Below the pieces are notes generated by a model. It searched no databases and was not told where the DNA came from. It worked only from the letters and a program-made list of their open reading frames with translations. Positions 1 to 9,025 of a DNA stretch of 64,000 nt are shown one piece after another. Each line of letters begins with the position of its first letter. The stretch's first letter is position 1. The stretch is from Amycolatopsis sp. A133 (GTDB lineage Bacteria > Actinomycetota > Actinomycetes > Mycobacteriales > Pseudonocardiaceae). Position numbers and translations under genes: made by a program. The DNA is taken from NCBI RefSeq assembly GCF_031082405.1, contig NZ_JAVHJU010000015.1, positions 124,001 through 188,000 on the forward strand, read 5' to 3'.

Positions 1-835
1 TGAGCTTGCCGCAGCGGCGTGCGGCCGCCGCGCACATCGCGCTGGTCAGCTCGCCGGTGGCGACCGAGGTGACCCGGTCGACGAGGTCGTGGGCCTCGTC
101 GATGATCACGACGTCGTGGTCCGGCAGGACCTGGTAGCCCTGCAACGCGTCGATCGCCAGCAGCGCGTGGTTCGTGACGATGACGTCGGCGCGGCCGGCT
201 TCGGCGCGGGCCTTCTCGGCGAAGCAGTCGGTGCCGATCGGACAGCGCGAAGCGCCGAGGCATTCCTTCGCCGTCACCGAAACCTGGCGCCACGCCTGGT
301 CGGTGACGCCGGGGACCAACTCGTCGCGGTCGCCGGTTTCGGTGTCCGACGCCCACTCCCGCAGCCGCGTGACTTCCTTGCCCAGCCGGGAGACCGCGAA
401 CGGGTCGAAGAGCTGGGCGTCCTCCGGCTCGTCCGGCGCGCCGGAATCCAGCCGGTGCAGGCACATGTAGTTGCGGCGGCCCTTGAGGATGGCGAAGGTG
501 GGTTCGCGGCCGAGCGGCTTCTTCAGCGCCTTCGCCAGGCGCGGGAGGTCGCGGTCGACGAGCTGGCGCTGCAACGCGATCGTGGCCGTGGAGACCACGA
601 CCGTGGCCTCCTTCTCGACGGCGTGGCGGATCGCGGGCACGAGGTAGGCCAGCGACTTGCCGGTGCCGGTGCCGGCCTGCACGGCCAGGTGCTCACCGGT
701 GCGGATGGCGCGGCCGACCGCGTCGGCCATCTGGACCTGCCCCGGTCGTTCGGCACCGCCTACGGACTCCACCGCGTGGGTGAGGAGTTCGAGGACGCCG
801 GGGAAATCGGTTCGGGCGGGCACAGCGACACACAT
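1..835 (-). CDS. dinG: DinG/XPD-type ATP-dependent DNA helicase, C-terminus outside the window
   Basis: Superfamily 2 iron-sulfur helicase that unwinds DNA with 5'-3' polarity in repair and R-loop removal. The ATG at 835 opens a frame of 278 codons running off the left edge. Walker A GTGTGKS lies at residues 55-61 and the DEAH box at 246-249. Four cysteines (C125, C192, C198, C204) have the spacing of the XPD/DinG 4Fe-4S cluster. The position beside pncB matches Rv1329c/Rv1330c of M. tuberculosis. Only the first helicase domain is visible; motifs III-VI lie outside. Transcription from bioY is probably blocked by the hairpin at 887-922, so the gene is likely to have its own promoter. Confidence 0.93.
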   Translation of the reverse strand, partial: MCVAVPARTDFPGVLELLTHAVESVGGAERPGQVQMADAVGRAIRTGEHLAVQAGTGTGKSLAYLVPAIRHAVEKEATVVVSTATIALQRQLVDRDLPRLAKALKKPLGREPTFAILKGRRNYMCLHRLDSGAPDEPEDAQLFDPFAVSRLGKEVTRLREWASDTETGDRDELVPGVTDQAWRQVSVTAKECLGASRCPIGTDCFAEKARAEAGRADVIVTNHALLAIDALQGYQVLPDHDVVIIDEAHDLVDRVTSVATGELTSAMCAAAARRCGKL

Positions 836-886
836 TAGCCGCCGCCCCCGACAAAGATCGGTGCTCCGTCGCGAACGGGCCACTCG

Positions 887-922
887 CGTCGCGGGACCTC
901 CCGTGCGGAAGGTCCCGCGACG
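887..922 (-). terminator. Hairpin terminator after bioY
   Basis: A perfect 13-bp inverted repeat (887-899 with 910-922, 10-nt loop) begins 5 bp past the bioY stop codon on its transcribed strand. There is no U tract, as is usual for actinobacterial terminators. It separates bioY from dinG, which is transcribed in the same direction. Confidence 0.75.
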
Positions 923-927
923 ATCGG

Positions 928-1515
928 TCAGTCTTCGGTGCGGCCGGAGACCAGCTTCCAGGTCAGCGGCAGCAGACCGGCCGCCACGACGATCTTGATC
1001 GCGTCCCCGATCAGGAACGGCGTGACCCCCTTGGCGAACGCGGTGGACAGGTCGAAGCCGGTCGAGGCCATCAGCCACGGCACGCCGAACGCGTAGACCA
1101 CCACGTTGCCGAGCACCATGGTGCCCGCGGTGCGCACCGGCGTCCGGTCGCCGCCGCGGCGGGCGAGCGCGCCGACCAGCGCACCGGCGAAGACGAACCC
1201 GACGATGTAGCCGGCGCTCGCGCCGGACAGGCCCGCGGTGCCGTGCTGGAACCACGGCACACCCACCGCGCCGACCAGCAGGTACACCAGCATCGACGCG
1301 GCACCGCGCGACATGCCGAGCGACGCGCCGACGAGCAGCGCGGCGAACGTCTGGCCGGTCATCGGCACCGGGCTGCCCGGGACCGGGATCGTCAGCTGCG
1401 CGGCGGCACCGGTGAGCACGGCACCGCCGGCGACCAGCGCGATGTCCCGTACGAGCGAGCCGGGCACGAGGTCGGCCAGCACGGGCCGCTTGCCGGCGAA
1501 GGACAGCGAAGACAC
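928..1515 (-). CDS. bioY: BioY family biotin transporter S component
   Basis: Substrate-binding membrane subunit of an ECF-type biotin uptake system. The 195-residue protein has about six hydrophobic segments and the BioY-like stretch PVPGSPVPMTGQTFAALLVG near residues 44-63, followed by the GAVGVPWF region. The GTG start at 1515 is chosen because GGGAGG lies just upstream; an in-frame start at 1596 would only add an Arg-rich stretch. No bioM/bioN genes are adjacent, so it probably works alone or with shared ECF ATPases. A short palindrome at 1551-1562 in the upstream region may bind a regulator. Insertion of this gene interrupts an order otherwise conserved with mycobacteria (dinG-pncB). Confidence 0.9.
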   Translation of the reverse strand: MSSLSFAGKRPVLADLVPGSLVRDIALVAGGAVLTGAAAQLTIPVPGSPVPMTGQTFAALLVGASLGMSRGAASMLVYLLVGAVGVPWFQHGTAGLSGASAGYIVGFVFAGALVGALARRGGDRTPVRTAGTMVLGNVVVYAFGVPWLMASTGFDLSTAFAKGVTPFLIGDAIKIVVAAGLLPLTWKLVSGRTED

Positions 1516-1550
1516 GAAACCTCCCGAGGTGAACAGGCGACGACCGAGGT

Positions 1551-1562
1551 TAACGCTCGTTA
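1551..1562. promoter_or_regulatory. Palindrome upstream of bioY (candidate operator)
   Basis: The 12-bp perfect inverted repeat TAACG-CT-CGTTA lies 36 bp upstream of the bioY GTG, where a biotin-responsive repressor could act. It does not match a BirA or BioQ consensus known to me, so the regulator is unknown. Confidence 0.35.
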
Positions 1563-1695
1563 CCGTCCCGTGGGTCCGCCGAGTTGCGTTCCTCACCGGC
1601 CACTCGTCCGGGTGGACCCGATCAGGGCGGGTGCCGGACCGGCCGATGACGTAGTGGGTGACTGCGAATTGTCACGGAACCGAGGAGGCCGGAGC

Positions 1696-2343
1696 ATGCG
1701 GAACGCCAGGAAGAGGACATATCGGTTGCTGGCCGTGACGGCGCTGGCCGGGCCGCTCCTCGGCGCGGCGGCCCCCGCGACGTCCACCGGATGGGCGGCT
1801 TCGGGCTCGGTGGACGTGACGATCGACAACCAGCACATCGTCACCGGCGAACTGGCGAAATGCACCGTCGACGGCCCGTACAAGGGCTGGACGCAGGGCG
1901 GCGCCACGGGCGACATAGCCGTGTTCGGGGCCGGCGAAACCGGCTGCGGGCGCACCGGCGAGGTGTCGAACGCCCAGGCGACCGGGCGCCGGTTCCGGGC
2001 GACCGTGCTGCAGCGCTACGGCGGACCGGAGCTCAGCGTGCGCACCTTCGCCGCGAAGTGCGCGACGACCGCCACCGGCAGCGTCGGGGAGGTGTCGATC
2101 GGCGCCGTCGAGGGGGTCACCGTGCCGGAGGAGATCCCGCCGAACCACCGGATCGTCATCCCCGGCGGCGCCGCCGGCACCGCGCTGGCGACGGTGGTCC
2201 TCAACGAGACCGTCACGCCCCAGCCGCCGGACGGCAGCCTGGTGACGCACGCGGTGCACATCAAGCTGTTCCCGCAGGGCGGCCCGGCGAGCGGCGACAT
2301 CTACCTGGGCACGGCCGCCTGCGACCCCTTCGCCACGAAGTAG
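1696..2343 (+). CDS. Secreted hypothetical protein (choice-of-anchor P-like)
   Basis: A 215-residue exported protein of unknown role. The ATG at 1696 follows GAGGAGG. A Lys/Arg-rich start and a hydrophobic segment (about residues 10-28) form a signal peptide, with likely cleavage near the Ala/Thr/Ser-rich stretch at 25-35. The mature part is beta-rich, with four to five cysteines that could form disulfides. It resembles actinobacterial secreted proteins annotated as choice-of-anchor P family; that assignment is from memory and uncertain. It stands alone, divergent from bioY, and ends in a strong hairpin terminator. Confidence 0.75.
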   Translation: MRNARKRTYRLLAVTALAGPLLGAAAPATSTGWAASGSVDVTIDNQHIVTGELAKCTVDGPYKGWTQGGATGDIAVFGAGETGCGRTGEVSNAQATGRRFRATVLQRYGGPELSVRTFAAKCATTATGSVGEVSIGAVEGVTVPEEIPPNHRIVIPGGAAGTALATVVLNETVTPQPPDGSLVTHAVHIKLFPQGGPASGDIYLGTAACDPFATK

Positions 2344-2351
2344 CCGCGCGC

Positions 2352-2370
2352 CACTTTCCCTACGAAAGTG
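2352..2370. repeat. Short hairpin CACTTTC/GAAAGTG, first copy
   Basis: A 7-bp inverted repeat with loop CCTAC. Read on the opposite strand, the element at 34185-34203 is nearly identical (18 of 19 bases). Its right arm also forms the base of the terminator stem at 2364-2400. Confidence 0.6.
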
Positions 2371-2400
2371 ATCCGGAGGTGGGCGCTCCGGATCACTTTC
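2364..2400. terminator. Bidirectional hairpin terminator between convergent genes
   Basis: A perfect 15-bp inverted repeat (2364-2378 with 2386-2400, 7-nt loop GTGGGCG). It lies between the stop of the secreted protein gene (2343) and the end of the convergent aldolase gene (2416), so it can end transcription from both sides. Confidence 0.85.
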
Positions 2401-2412
2401 ACGTGAAAGTGC
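2395..2412. repeat. 18-bp perfect palindrome CACTTTCACGTGAAAGTG
   Basis: Self-complementary over all 18 bases. The core CTTTCACGTGAAAG occurs again at 34227-34240, also between convergent genes, which suggests a dispersed intergenic element. Confidence 0.7.
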
Positions 2413-2415
2413 GGC

Positions 2416-3060
2416 TCAGGTCGTGGTGAAGCGGGTGGTGGCTGCGACGAACTCGCTTGCTCGGGTGGCGAGGTTCGGGAGGCTTCCGCTGGGAGAGAGG
2501 GCATCGCCCAGGAGCGGGGTGGCCGCGGCGATCGCGATTGCGCCCGCGCGCAGGTAGCCCTCGACGTCGGCCAGGTGGACGCCGCCGGTCGGGATCAGGG
2601 GGACGTCCGGCAGTGGTGCTCGCACCGCACGGAGGTACGCGACCCCGCCCACGGCGGCGACCGGGAACACCTTCACCGCGGCCGCGCCGAGCCGCCACGC
2701 CTGGTCGATCTCCGTCGGTGTCAGCGCGCCGCAGATCACCGGGGTGTCCAGGGCCGCGGCGCGCTCCAGGACCGCCGGGTTGACCGTCGGCGTGATCAGG
2801 TACGCGGCGCCCGCGTCGACCGCGATGTCCACATCGGACGGTTCGCGGACGCTGCCCGCGCCGATCAGCGCGTCTTCGCCCAGCGCCAGGCGCAGCGCGG
2901 TGATGGCCGCGGGTGCGCCCGGTGTCGTCAGCGTCGCCTCGAGCAGGCGGATGCCCGCCGCGTGCAGCACCATCGCCGCGTCGGCGAACCGCGACGCGTC
3001 GGCGGCCCGCAGGATCGCGACGAGCCGGTGTCCGGCCAGCGCCGCCTGCAGGTCCTTCAC
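2416..3060 (-). CDS. eda: KDPG/KHG-aldolase family protein
   Basis: A 214-residue class I aldolase of the 2-keto-3-deoxy-6-phosphogluconate / 4-hydroxy-2-oxoglutarate family, a TIM barrel that releases pyruvate from a 2-keto-3-deoxy acid. The Schiff-base Lys is K130 in the KVFP motif and the general acid/base Glu is E41 in LEATLT. The residue matching E. coli Eda Arg49 is Thr45, so the phosphorylated substrate may differ. Its start codon overlaps the pncA stop by 4 bp, so the two are co-translated. No edd or glucuronate genes are nearby, and the physiological substrate is not clear. Confidence 0.85.
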   Translation of the reverse strand: MKDLQAALAGHRLVAILRAADASRFADAAMVLHAAGIRLLEATLTTPGAPAAITALRLALGEDALIGAGSVREPSDVDIAVDAGAAYLITPTVNPAVLERAAALDTPVICGALTPTEIDQAWRLGAAAVKVFPVAAVGGVAYLRAVRAPLPDVPLIPTGGVHLADVEGYLRAGAIAIAAATPLLGDALSPSGSLPNLATRASEFVAATTRFTTT

Positions 3061-3626
3061 CCGACGTGCGCCGTTCCGGTGTGCGTGACGCCCGCTTCGT
3101 CGAAGTCCCGCAGCGCGCGGTCGACCGAAGCACGCGCGATCCCGGCCGTGTGGTCGAGCAGGACGCGCACGCCGAAGCCGGCTCGCGCCGCGTCCAGGGC
3201 CGTCGCGCGCACGCAGTAGTCGGTGGCGATGCCGACGATGTCCACGTCGGTCACGTCGTGCTCGCGCAGCCAGGTCTCCAGGGACCGGCCGTCCCGGGAC
3301 GCGCCTTCGAAGCCGGAGTAGGCCGCGCTGTACTCGCCCTTGGAGAACACCTCGCCGATCGGGACGACGTCGAGGGCCGGGTGGAACGACGCGCCGGGCG
3401 TGCCCGCCACGCAGTGCGGCGGCCAGCTGTCCGTGAAGTCCGGCGTCTCGCTGAAGTGGGCGCCCGGGTCGATGTGGTGGTCACGCGTGGCCACCACGTG
3501 CGAGTAGCCGCCGGTCGCGCTGAGCGCCGAGATCGCCGCGGCGGCCGCCGCGCCGCCGGCGACGGCCAGCGAGCCGCCTTCGCAGAAGTCGTTCTGCACG
3601 TCCACCACGATCAGCGCGGTACCCAT
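3057..3626 (-). CDS. pncA: Nicotinamidase / pyrazinamidase
   Basis: Hydrolyses nicotinamide to nicotinate and ammonia in NAD salvage (cysteine hydrolase fold). The 189-residue protein closely parallels M. tuberculosis PncA: catalytic Asp9, Lys96 and Cys138, and metal ligands Asp49, His51, His57 and His71 all sit at matching positions. The opening ALIVVDVQNDFCEGGSLAV is characteristic. It lies between pncB and the aldolase gene on the same strand, so nicotinamide to nicotinate to NaMN is encoded in one cluster. The gap to pncB is about 30 bp, which favours one transcript starting at pncB. Confidence 0.97.
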   Translation of the reverse strand: MGTALIVVDVQNDFCEGGSLAVAGGAAAAAAISALSATGGYSHVVATRDHHIDPGAHFSETPDFTDSWPPHCVAGTPGASFHPALDVVPIGEVFSKGEYSAAYSGFEGASRDGRSLETWLREHDVTDVDIVGIATDYCVRATALDAARAGFGVRVLLDHTAGIARASVDRALRDFDEAGVTHTGTAHVG

Positions 3627-3656
3627 CGGTCGGTCTCCGTTCGGCGGCAGCGTCGG

Positions 3657-4958
3657 TTACAGGAACTGCGTCGGGACAGCGGGTTCGCCGTGCGACAGCT
3701 TGAGGCCCTCCCACGGCAGGCTGACCAGGCCGCGGCGCAGCCGCTGCCTCGCGTCGTCGAGCGTAGGCAGGTCCGGTTCCGGACGGCCAGCGCGGATCAG
3801 CGGGATCTGCAGCGGCCGGTCGTTCGGCTCCGGCTCGGGCGCCTTCGAACCGGAAGCCCAGACGACCTCCTCGACCGCCGTGCCGGTGCCGCGGTGCCGC
3901 CGCAGGGCCGACTTGCGGCCGCCGCGGGACTCCTTGTGCGCACTGCGCTTGGCGACCGGCCTGCCGTCCACCTCGACCAGCTTGTAGACCATGCCGGCGG
4001 TCGGTGCGCCGGACCCGGTGACCACCGAGGTGCCGACGCCGTACGCGTCCACGGGCTCCGCGCGAAGCGCCGCGATGGCGTGTTCGTCCAGGTCACCGGA
4101 CACCACGATCCGGGTGTCCTTCGCGCCGAGGGCGTCGAGCTGCTCGCGGGCGCGGCGGGCGAGCGGGCCGACGTCGCCGGAGTCGATCCGGATCGCGCCC
4201 AGCTCGGGGCCGGCCACGCGCACGGCGGTCTCGATGCCGGCGGTGATGTCGTAGGTGTCGACCAGCAGCGTCGTGTCCGCGCCCATCTTGTCCACCTGGG
4301 CGCGGAAGGCCGCCTCCTCGCTGTCGTGCAGCAGCATGAAGGCGTGCGCGACGGTGCCGCGGGTCGGGATGCCGTAGCGGCGCCCGGCTTCGAGGTTGGA
4401 CGTCGTCGCGAAGCCGGCCAGGTAGGCGGCGCGCGCGGCCGCGACCGCGGCGTACTCGTGCGTGCGGCGGCCGCCCATTTCGATGATCGGGCGGCCGTGC
4501 GCGGCGCCGGACATCCGGGCCGCCGCCGACGCGATGGCGCTGTCGTGGTTGAGGATCGACAGCACCAGCGTCTCCAGCAGCACGCATTCGCCGAACGAGC
4601 CGGTGACGGTGAGGATCGGCGAGCCGGGGAAGTACAGCTCGCCCTCGGGGTAGCCGTCGATGTCACCCGAGAACTCGTAGTCCGCCAGCCAGGCGAGCGT
4701 CGCGTCGTCGACGACCGCGGTGGCTTCCAGCTGCGCGAGCTCGGCGTCGGTGAAGCGGAAGTCCGCGATCGCATCGAGGACCCGGGCGGTGCCCGCGACG
4801 ACGCCGTAGCGCCGCCCGTCCGGCAACCTCCTGGCGAAGACCTCGAATACGCAGGGCCGCGCGTGCGTCCCGTCGGCGAGCGCGCTGCCCAGCATGGTCA
4901 GCTCGTAGTGGTCGGTGAGCAGCGCAGTGCTGGCCGTGACCGGCTCCGGTGAACCCAT
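3657..4958 (-). CDS. pncB: Nicotinate phosphoribosyltransferase
   Basis: Converts nicotinate and PRPP, with ATP, to nicotinate mononucleotide (Preiss-Handler pathway). The 433-residue length is usual for the family. Typical stretches are [19 protein letters not shown] at the N-terminus, IRIDSGD for phosphate binding and GVGTSVVTG near the middle. It corresponds to Rv1330c by position between dinG and clpS. It reads away from clpS across a 74-bp promoter region and is likely the first gene of pncB-pncA-eda. Confidence 0.96.
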   Translation of the reverse strand: MGSPEPVTASTALLTDHYELTMLGSALADGTHARPCVFEVFARRLPDGRRYGVVAGTARVLDAIADFRFTDAELAQLEATAVVDDATLAWLADYEFSGDIDGYPEGELYFPGSPILTVTGSFGECVLLETLVLSILNHDSAIASAAARMSGAAHGRPIIEMGGRRTHEYAAVAAARAAYLAGFATTSNLEAGRRYGIPTRGTVAHAFMLLHDSEEAAFRAQVDKMGADTTLLVDTYDITAGIETAVRVAGPELGAIRIDSGDVGPLARRAREQLDALGAKDTRIVVSGDLDEHAIAALRAEPVDAYGVGTSVVTGSGAPTAGMVYKLVEVDGRPVAKRSAHKESRGGRKSALRRHRGTGTAVEEVVWASGSKAPEPEPNDRPLQIPLIRAGRPEPDLPTLDDARQRLRRGLVSLPWEGLKLSHGEPAVPTQFL

Positions 4959-5032
4959 GGGGTCAGCCTATTCACCCACATGGCCGGACCTGGCGCGGCG
5001 TACCCCGTGACCCCCGTGACACCATGGGGTGC

Positions 5033-5332
5033 ATGTCCACGCCTGTCGCATCCGAACAGACGCAGGTCGACCCGGTCGGTGCCGAAGTCGCCGAGTCGGA
5101 CACACCGTGGCGGACCGTGGTGTGGAACGACCCGGTCAACCTCATGTCGTACGTGACCTACGTCTTCCAGAAGCTGTTCGGCTACAGCCGCGACCACGCC
5201 ACCAAGCTGATGCTGGACGTGCACCAGAAGGGCAAGGCGATCGTGTCGTCCGGCAGCAAGGAGAAGGTGGAGACGGACGTGGCGAAACTCCACGCGGCAG
5301 GCCTCTGGGCCACCATGGAGCAGCCCTCGTGA
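5033..5332 (+). CDS. clpS: ATP-dependent Clp protease adaptor ClpS
   Basis: Delivers N-end rule substrates to ClpC/ClpA-ClpP. The 99-residue protein has the family core [19 protein letters not shown], the helix [20 protein letters not shown] and the closing GLWATM. The ATG at 5033 is preferred over an in-frame ATG at 4949 because the extra residues are not family-like and would overlap the pncB start. Its stop overlaps the next GTG start by 4 bp. The order pncB<>clpS-DUF2017-P1 peptidase equals Rv1330c-Rv1333. Confidence 0.96.
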   Translation: MSTPVASEQTQVDPVGAEVAESDTPWRTVVWNDPVNLMSYVTYVFQKLFGYSRDHATKLMLDVHQKGKAIVSSGSKEKVETDVAKLHAAGLWATMEQPS

Positions 5333-5886
5333 ACGGTTGGCGGCGCAAGGGCGCGGTGATCCACGCGGGCTTCGAGCAGCAGGAAGCGGCCGTGCTGCGC
5401 GGGCTGGTCAGCCAGCTCGAGGACATGCTCACCGCGCGGGCCGAAGAGGCGCCCCAGGACGAGCTCGCCGAGCTCACCGGCATCCGGACCGGGCCCACCG
5501 AGTCCCCGGACGACCCGGTGCTGTCGCGGCTGCTCCCGGACTTCCACAAGCTCGACCCGGACAACCCGTCGCGGGAGGACATCGACTCGGTCGCGGCGAT
5601 GCGTTCGCTGCACGAGCCGGAGCTGCTCGACCTCAAGGTCGGCGTGGCCAAGATCGTGCTCGACACCCTGCCCCGCGACGGCGGCCACGTCCGGCTGACC
5701 GAGGAGCAGGCCGACGCGTGGCTGGGCGCGCTCAACGACGTCCGGCTGGCGCTCGGCACCGCGCTCGACGTCACCGAGGACATGCCCGACGAGCTGCCCG
5801 AGGACGACCCGCGGGCGCCGCACCTCGGCGTCTACCACTGGCTGACCTGGGTGCAGGAGACGCTGATCCAGGCGCTGACGGGATGA
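5329..5886 (+). CDS. DUF2017 family protein
   Basis: A 185-residue protein matching Rv1332 in position and length. It is predicted helical and rich in Asp/Glu, with no transmembrane segment. The GTG start at 5329 overlaps the clpS stop, and its own stop overlaps the following ATG (ATGA at 5883), so clpS, this gene and the peptidase gene are translationally coupled. The family is restricted to actinobacteria and lacks a defined role. Constant linkage to clpS suggests a connection with protein turnover, but that is inference only. Confidence 0.9.
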   Translation: MNGWRRKGAVIHAGFEQQEAAVLRGLVSQLEDMLTARAEEAPQDELAELTGIRTGPTESPDDPVLSRLLPDFHKLDPDNPSREDIDSVAAMRSLHEPELLDLKVGVAKIVLDTLPRDGGHVRLTEEQADAWLGALNDVRLALGTALDVTEDMPDELPEDDPRAPHLGVYHWLTWVQETLIQALTG

Positions 5887-6878
5887 TCACCGACGTGCCG
5901 GGTGTCCTGGTGGGGCACCACGAGCGGGTCGGCGACGGCTGGGCCACCGGGACGACGGTGGTCCTGGTGCCCGAGGGCGCGGTCGGCGCGGTCGACCAGC
6001 GCGGCGGCGCTCCCGGCACGCGCGAGACGAACCTGCTGGAGCCGGAGAACCTCGTGCAGCGGGTCAACGCCGTCTGCCTCTCCGGCGGGTCGGCGTACGG
6101 GCTGGCCGCGGCCGACGGGGTGATGCGGTGGCTGGCGGAGCGGAACCTGGGCTTCCCGGTGGGCACCCAACCGCACGAGGTCGTCCCGATCGTGCCCGCG
6201 GCCGTGCTGTTCGACCTGCCGCGCAGCGAGTGGGGCAACCGGCCCGACGCGTCCTTCGGCTACGCGGCCTGCGACGCGGCTTCTTCCGGCTCGGTGCCGC
6301 AGGGCACGGTCGGCGCGGGCGCGGGGGCGGCTGTCGGCTCGTTGAAGGGCGGGATCGGCACGGCGAGCGAGGTCGTCGGCGAGTACACGGTGGGCGCGCT
6401 GGCGGCGGTCAACGCGGCCGGCGAGGCCGTGGACCTGACGACGGGCCGGGCGTACGCGGCCGACCACGGCGACTTCGGCGTGACGTGGCCTTCGCGGCCC
6501 GCCGACCTGCCGTCCCGCCGGACGGACCTCAACACGACGATCGGTGTGGTCGCGGTCGACGCGGCGCTGTCGAAGGCCGAAGCGCGGCGGATCGCGGTCG
6601 CGGCCCAGGACGGCCTGGCGCGCGCGGTGCGCCCGGCGCACTCGATGTTCGACGGCGACACGGTGTTCGCGCTGGCCACGGGAGCGCGCGAGCTCCCGGA
6701 AGCGAGCGGCCCGTTCGGCGCGGCAGCGCGCCCGGCGGCACTGGACACGCTGTGCGCGGCGGCGGCGCGGGTGTTCGCGCGGGCGATGGTGCACGGGCTT
6801 TTGGCGGCGACCACGGCCGGTGGGGTGCCTGCTTACCGGGACGTGTGGCCGGAGGCCTTCGGTCAGCCGCCCGGGTAG
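5883..6878 (+). CDS. P1 (DmpA-like) family N-terminal nucleophile aminopeptidase
   Basis: A 331-residue homologue of Rv1333 in the DmpA/BapA fold, which self-cleaves to expose an N-terminal nucleophile and removes N-terminal residues from small peptides or amides. Family signatures are the N-terminal [12 protein letters not shown], the Gly-rich CLSGGSAYGLAAADGV and GTVGAGAGAAVG, and the segment DLNTTIGVVAVDAAL, around whose Thr pair autocleavage is expected. The final 16 bp overlap the end of a convergent gene. The substrate is unknown. Confidence 0.92.
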   Translation: MITDVPGVLVGHHERVGDGWATGTTVVLVPEGAVGAVDQRGGAPGTRETNLLEPENLVQRVNAVCLSGGSAYGLAAADGVMRWLAERNLGFPVGTQPHEVVPIVPAAVLFDLPRSEWGNRPDASFGYAACDAASSGSVPQGTVGAGAGAAVGSLKGGIGTASEVVGEYTVGALAAVNAAGEAVDLTTGRAYAADHGDFGVTWPSRPADLPSRRTDLNTTIGVVAVDAALSKAEARRIAVAAQDGLARAVRPAHSMFDGDTVFALATGARELPEASGPFGAAARPAALDTLCAAAARVFARAMVHGLLAATTAGGVPAYRDVWPEAFGQPPG

Positions 6879-7243
6879 GGGTCCTCGGGCAGGGCGTCGC
6901 CGCTGATCTCCAGGTTCGCCGCGCGCACCGCCGCGATGTACTCCTCGTCGATCTCGAGGTCGATGCCGGCGACGGACAGGATCGGCCCGAGCGACGGGTG
7001 GATGTCCAGCGGGCCCAGTTCGGTGCTGCGCGGCAGGCGTTCCCAGATCTGCTTCGGCCGGTTCAGGCTCCAGCGGCTGCACGCCAGGAGCGTGACGTGC
7101 CGGTCGGTCACCATGACCAGGAAGCCGACCCGGGCGCGCATGCGGTTCACGTACAGCGACATCCCCGGGATCACGTACTGGATCCGCTCGTCCGTGCCGA
7201 GGTAGCTCCGGCGCCGATCGCGCACTTTCGACGACAACGGCAT
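6863..7243 (-). CDS. Conserved hypothetical protein (PH-like)
   Basis: A 126-residue soluble protein with no recognised catalytic motif. Alternating beta-type stretches such as ERIQYVIPGMSLYVNRMRA and VGFLVMVTDRHVTLLAC recall bacterial PH-like domains, in which a first strand pair is followed by a T-D-x-x-x-x-L motif. The C-terminus is acidic and Pro/Gly-rich. It is convergent with the peptidase gene, with a 16-bp overlap, and is an insertion in an otherwise mycobacteria-like order. Function unknown. Confidence 0.75.
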   Translation of the reverse strand: MPLSSKVRDRRRSYLGTDERIQYVIPGMSLYVNRMRARVGFLVMVTDRHVTLLACSRWSLNRPKQIWERLPRSTELGPLDIHPSLGPILSVAGIDLEIDEEYIAAVRAANLEISGDALPEDPYPGG

Positions 7244-7324
7244 CGGCCCAGTATCCCGAGAACCGCTGGTGAGCGGTATATCTCAACATCTGGACCGGCT
7301 TTGTCCACCACCTAAGATGTCGGT

Positions 7325-7732
7325 GTGCTCCGGATCCGCCGTGAACTCGTCGACGAGATCGTCGCCCACGCCCGCCGTGACCACCCCGACGAGGCGTGCG
7401 GGGTGATCGCCGGGCCCGAGGGCTCCGATTCGCCCGAGCGGTTCATCCCCATGCTCAACGCCGCCCGGTCGCCGACGTTCTACGAGTTCGACTCCGGTGA
7501 CCTGCTGAAGCTCTACCGCGAGATGGCCGCGAACGACGAGGTGCCGGTGGTCATCTACCACTCGCACACCGCGACCGAGGCGTACCCGTCGCGGACCGAC
7601 GCGAACATCGCGGCCGAGCCGGACGCGCACTACGTGCTCGTTTCCACCCGCGACCCCGAAGTGCACGAGTTCCGGTCGTACCGGATCGTGGACGCCGAGA
7701 TCACCGAGGAGCCGGTCGAGATCGTCGGCTGA
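7325..7732 (+). CDS. mec: Mec: CysO-cysteine-specific JAMM metallopeptidase
   Basis: Zinc peptidase that releases cysteine from the C-terminus of the sulfur carrier CysO (Rv1334 homologue, 135 residues). The JAMM motif is complete: H79-S-H81, seven residues, S89, two residues, D92, with an upstream Glu in the DEACG segment. The GTG start at 7325 fits the family N-terminus. cysO follows after 65 bp and cysM 3 bp after cysO, so carrier, loading enzyme and releasing peptidase are encoded together. Confidence 0.95.
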   Translation: MLRIRRELVDEIVAHARRDHPDEACGVIAGPEGSDSPERFIPMLNAARSPTFYEFDSGDLLKLYREMAANDEVPVVIYHSHTATEAYPSRTDANIAAEPDAHYVLVSTRDPEVHEFRSYRIVDAEITEEPVEIVG

Positions 7733-7770
7733 GACCTCGGAATAAACCGCCGCGCCACCGGCGTCTGCGT

Positions 7771-7798
7771 GTAAGAACCCACCGGAGGTAAGAACCCA
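7771..7798 (+). repeat. 11-bp direct repeat flanking the cysO ribosome-binding site
   Basis: GTAAGAACCCA occurs at 7771-7781 and again at 7788-7798, with CCGGAG between. The second copy ends on the A of the cysO ATG, so the Shine-Dalgarno sequence is bracketed by the repeat. Confidence 0.6.
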
Positions 7799-8070
7799 TG
7801 GCCGTGACCGTCTCCATCCCGACGATCCTGCGCACCCACACCGGCGGCGAGAAGTCCGTCGAGGCGAAGGGCGCGACCGTCCTCGAGGTCATCGACGACG
7901 TCGAGTCCCGCCACGCCGGCATCAAGGGCCGCCTGGTGAAGGAGGAGAAGCTGCACCGCTTCATCAACGTCTACGTCAACGACGAGGACGTGCGCTTCGC
8001 CGGCGGGCTCGAGGCCGAGGTCAAGGACGGCGACACCCTGACCATCCTCCCCGCCGTGGCCGGTGGCTGA
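7798..8070 (+). CDS. cysO: CysO sulfur carrier protein (MoaD/ThiS family)
   Basis: Ubiquitin-like small sulfur carrier of 90 residues ending in Gly-Gly, whose thiocarboxylate donates sulfide to O-phosphoserine in the CysM reaction. The N-terminal strand VTVSIPTILRTHTGG, the middle INVYVNDEDVRF and the closing DGDTLTILPAVAGG are typical. The start has a GGAGG at good spacing. It corresponds to Rv1335. Confidence 0.97.
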   Translation: MAVTVSIPTILRTHTGGEKSVEAKGATVLEVIDDVESRHAGIKGRLVKEEKLHRFINVYVNDEDVRFAGGLEAEVKDGDTLTILPAVAGG

Positions 8071-9024
<954 letters not shown>

Positions 9025-9025
9025 G

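Noticed and set aside
89..838. Long forward frame of 249 codons at the left edge
   Set aside because: It is the shadow of dinG on the other strand; the reverse frame has Walker A, DEAH and Fe-S cysteines, and the forward product is Arg/Gly/Asp-rich without family features.
5029..5331. An extended start of the DUF2017 gene reaching into clpS
   Set aside because: Those codons read the clpS sequence in another frame; the GTG at 5329 with a stop-start overlap is the expected start.
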